From: Gammaproteobacteria bacterium
GTDB taxonomy: Bacteria > Pseudomonadota > Gammaproteobacteria > Burkholderiales > Burkholderiaceae_C
NCBI GenBank assembly: GCA_030054245.1
Contig: JASGCH010000117.1
Coordinates: forward strand, 1-5,181
Reading direction: 5' to 3'
DNA: 5,181 nucleotides
Shown here: piece by piece, positions 4,615 through 5,181 of the stretch
Layout: each line of letters opens with the position of its first letter
Position numbering within the stretch: position 1 is the first letter of the stretch
The notes under the pieces: model-generated
Database searches by the model: none
Seen by the model: only the letters and a program-made list of their open reading frames with translations
Told to the model about the DNA's origin: nothing
Position numbers and translations under genes: made by a program

Positions 4615-4645
4615 TCGGTTGGTGTTTCGCCCGTGCAAAGGTCTC
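4615..4645. repeat. Right end of an older repeat copy that hosts copy D
   Basis: Tgcaaaggtctc (4634-4645) equals the right terminal repeat of copy B, and ttcgcccg before it (about 4626-4633) matches 1294-1301 of B. With copy D and one target duplication removed, the joined flank reads ccatcggttggtg, which matches ccatcggctggtg of copy A (141-153) at 12 of 13 bases. So D seems to have inserted into a deleted older copy. The relic abuts the kdsA stop codon (4646-4648) with no spacer. Confidence 0.6.
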
Positions 4646-5181
4646 TCAAAGACTATCCTCTAACCAAGGCCTAGCCTTGACGACCCGATCAATTTCTACC
4701 AGTTCTTCCAATAGGCTGGCCATACATGACAGGGGTATGGCGTTGGGACCATCACTTAGAGCTTGCTCAGGGCGCGGGTGAGTTTCCATAAATAATCCAG
4801 CTACACCACTGGCTATAGCGGCACGAGCGAGTACTGGGATAAAATGTCGCTCCCCGCCTGATTTCCCACCTAAACCACCGGGCAGTTGTACGGAGTGAGT
4901 GGCGTCAAAGACTACCGGAGCTTTGGTTTGGCGCATAATGTACAGTGAGCGCATGTCGCTGACTAAATTGTTGTATCCAAAACTTACACCGCGCTCACAG
5001 ACCAGAAAATTATCTTCGTTGAGACCTTGTTGGCGGGCGGCTAGGCGAGCCTTTTCAATGACAAACTGCATATCTGTGGGTGCCATGAACTGCCCTTTTT
5101 TGATATTCACAGGCTTACCTGATTTTGCCACTGCACTAATAAAATCGGTTTGTCGACATAAAAATGCTGGGGTTTGTAAGA
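4646..5181 (-). CDS. kdsA: KDO-8-phosphate synthase KdsA, C-terminal part (runs off the window)
   Basis: 3-Deoxy-D-manno-octulosonate-8-phosphate synthase condenses phosphoenolpyruvate with arabinose 5-phosphate, the first committed step to KDO for the LPS inner core. About 177 residues are visible. The family has about 280, so roughly the first 100 lie beyond the right edge. A GTG at 5129-5131 is not the start, since the frame continues upstream as LQTPAFLCRQTDFISAVAKS, a known KdsA block. Further motifs are KPVNIKKGQF, CERGVSFGYNNLVSDMRSL, VVFDATHSVQLPGG, GGERHFIPVLARAA and GLFMETHPRPEQALSDGPN, all parts of the TIM-barrel active site and substrate loops. The N-terminal residue that separates metal-dependent (Cys) from metal-free (Asn) enzymes is not visible. 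The TGA stop (4646-4648) sits directly against a repeat terminus. It converges on lysA. Confidence 0.95.
   Translation of the reverse strand, partial: LQTPAFLCRQTDFISAVAKSGKPVNIKKGQFMAPTDMQFVIEKARLAARQQGLNEDNFLVCERGVSFGYNNLVSDMRSLYIMRQTKAPVVFDATHSVQLPGGLGGKSGGERHFIPVLARAAIASGVAGLFMETHPRPEQALSDGPNAIPLSCMASLLEELVEIDRVVKARPWLEDSL

Noticed and set aside
4646..5131. kdsA starting at the GTG at 5131
   Set aside because: The frame continues upstream with conserved KdsA sequence (LQTPAFLCRQTDF), so the gene is cut by the window edge rather than starting there.

Overview
The window looks like chromosomal DNA of a Gram-negative proteobacterium, beta or gamma class. It carries kdsA (LPS inner core), a divergent cyaY / lptM-lysA cluster of the kind known from Pseudomonas and Neisseria, a YfcG-type glutathione transferase and a QOR-type quinone reductase. 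Base composition looks moderate, roughly mid-40s percent GC by eye. LysA reads close to beta/gamma enzymes, and a Neisseriales-like host is possible, but I cannot fix the taxon from sequence alone.

Layout, left to right. Positions 1-132 (minus strand) hold the decayed C-terminal part of what looks like an IS1380-type transposase. A palindromic repeat (copy A) interrupts it, and a short leader follows. Then come a Nu-class glutathione transferase (yfcG-like, 402-1097), a repeat remnant that may act as terminator, repeat copy B, and qor (1335-2318). Qor converges on cyaY (minus, 2369-2710). Only 10 bp past the cyaY start, on the plus strand, is a 43-codon lipoprotein gene of the LptM type (2721-2852). 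Repeat copy C separates it from lysA (3158-4435). Copy D, nested in an older relic, lies between lysA and the 3' part of kdsA (minus, 4646-5181), which runs off the right edge.

The metabolic genes are ordinary housekeeping functions: meso-DAP decarboxylation to lysine, KDO synthesis, Fe-S/iron handling, maturation of the LPS transport machine, and thiol and quinone redox chemistry. The striking content is a family of short palindromic, non-autonomous insertion elements of about 143-167 bp. Four near-complete copies and two relics fill nearly every spacer. Copies C and D are both 154 bp, have perfect 12-bp terminal inverted repeats and exact 5-bp target duplications (taaat and tcggt), and share a 109-bp core that I read as identical. 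In D that core is inverted relative to C while the outer arms keep the same orientation. Copy A has its central segment replaced by a different palindrome of equal length with a perfect 20-bp stem. These elements also create false N-terminal extensions on qor and lysA. I chose starts at 1335 and 3158 instead, from family length and the element boundaries.
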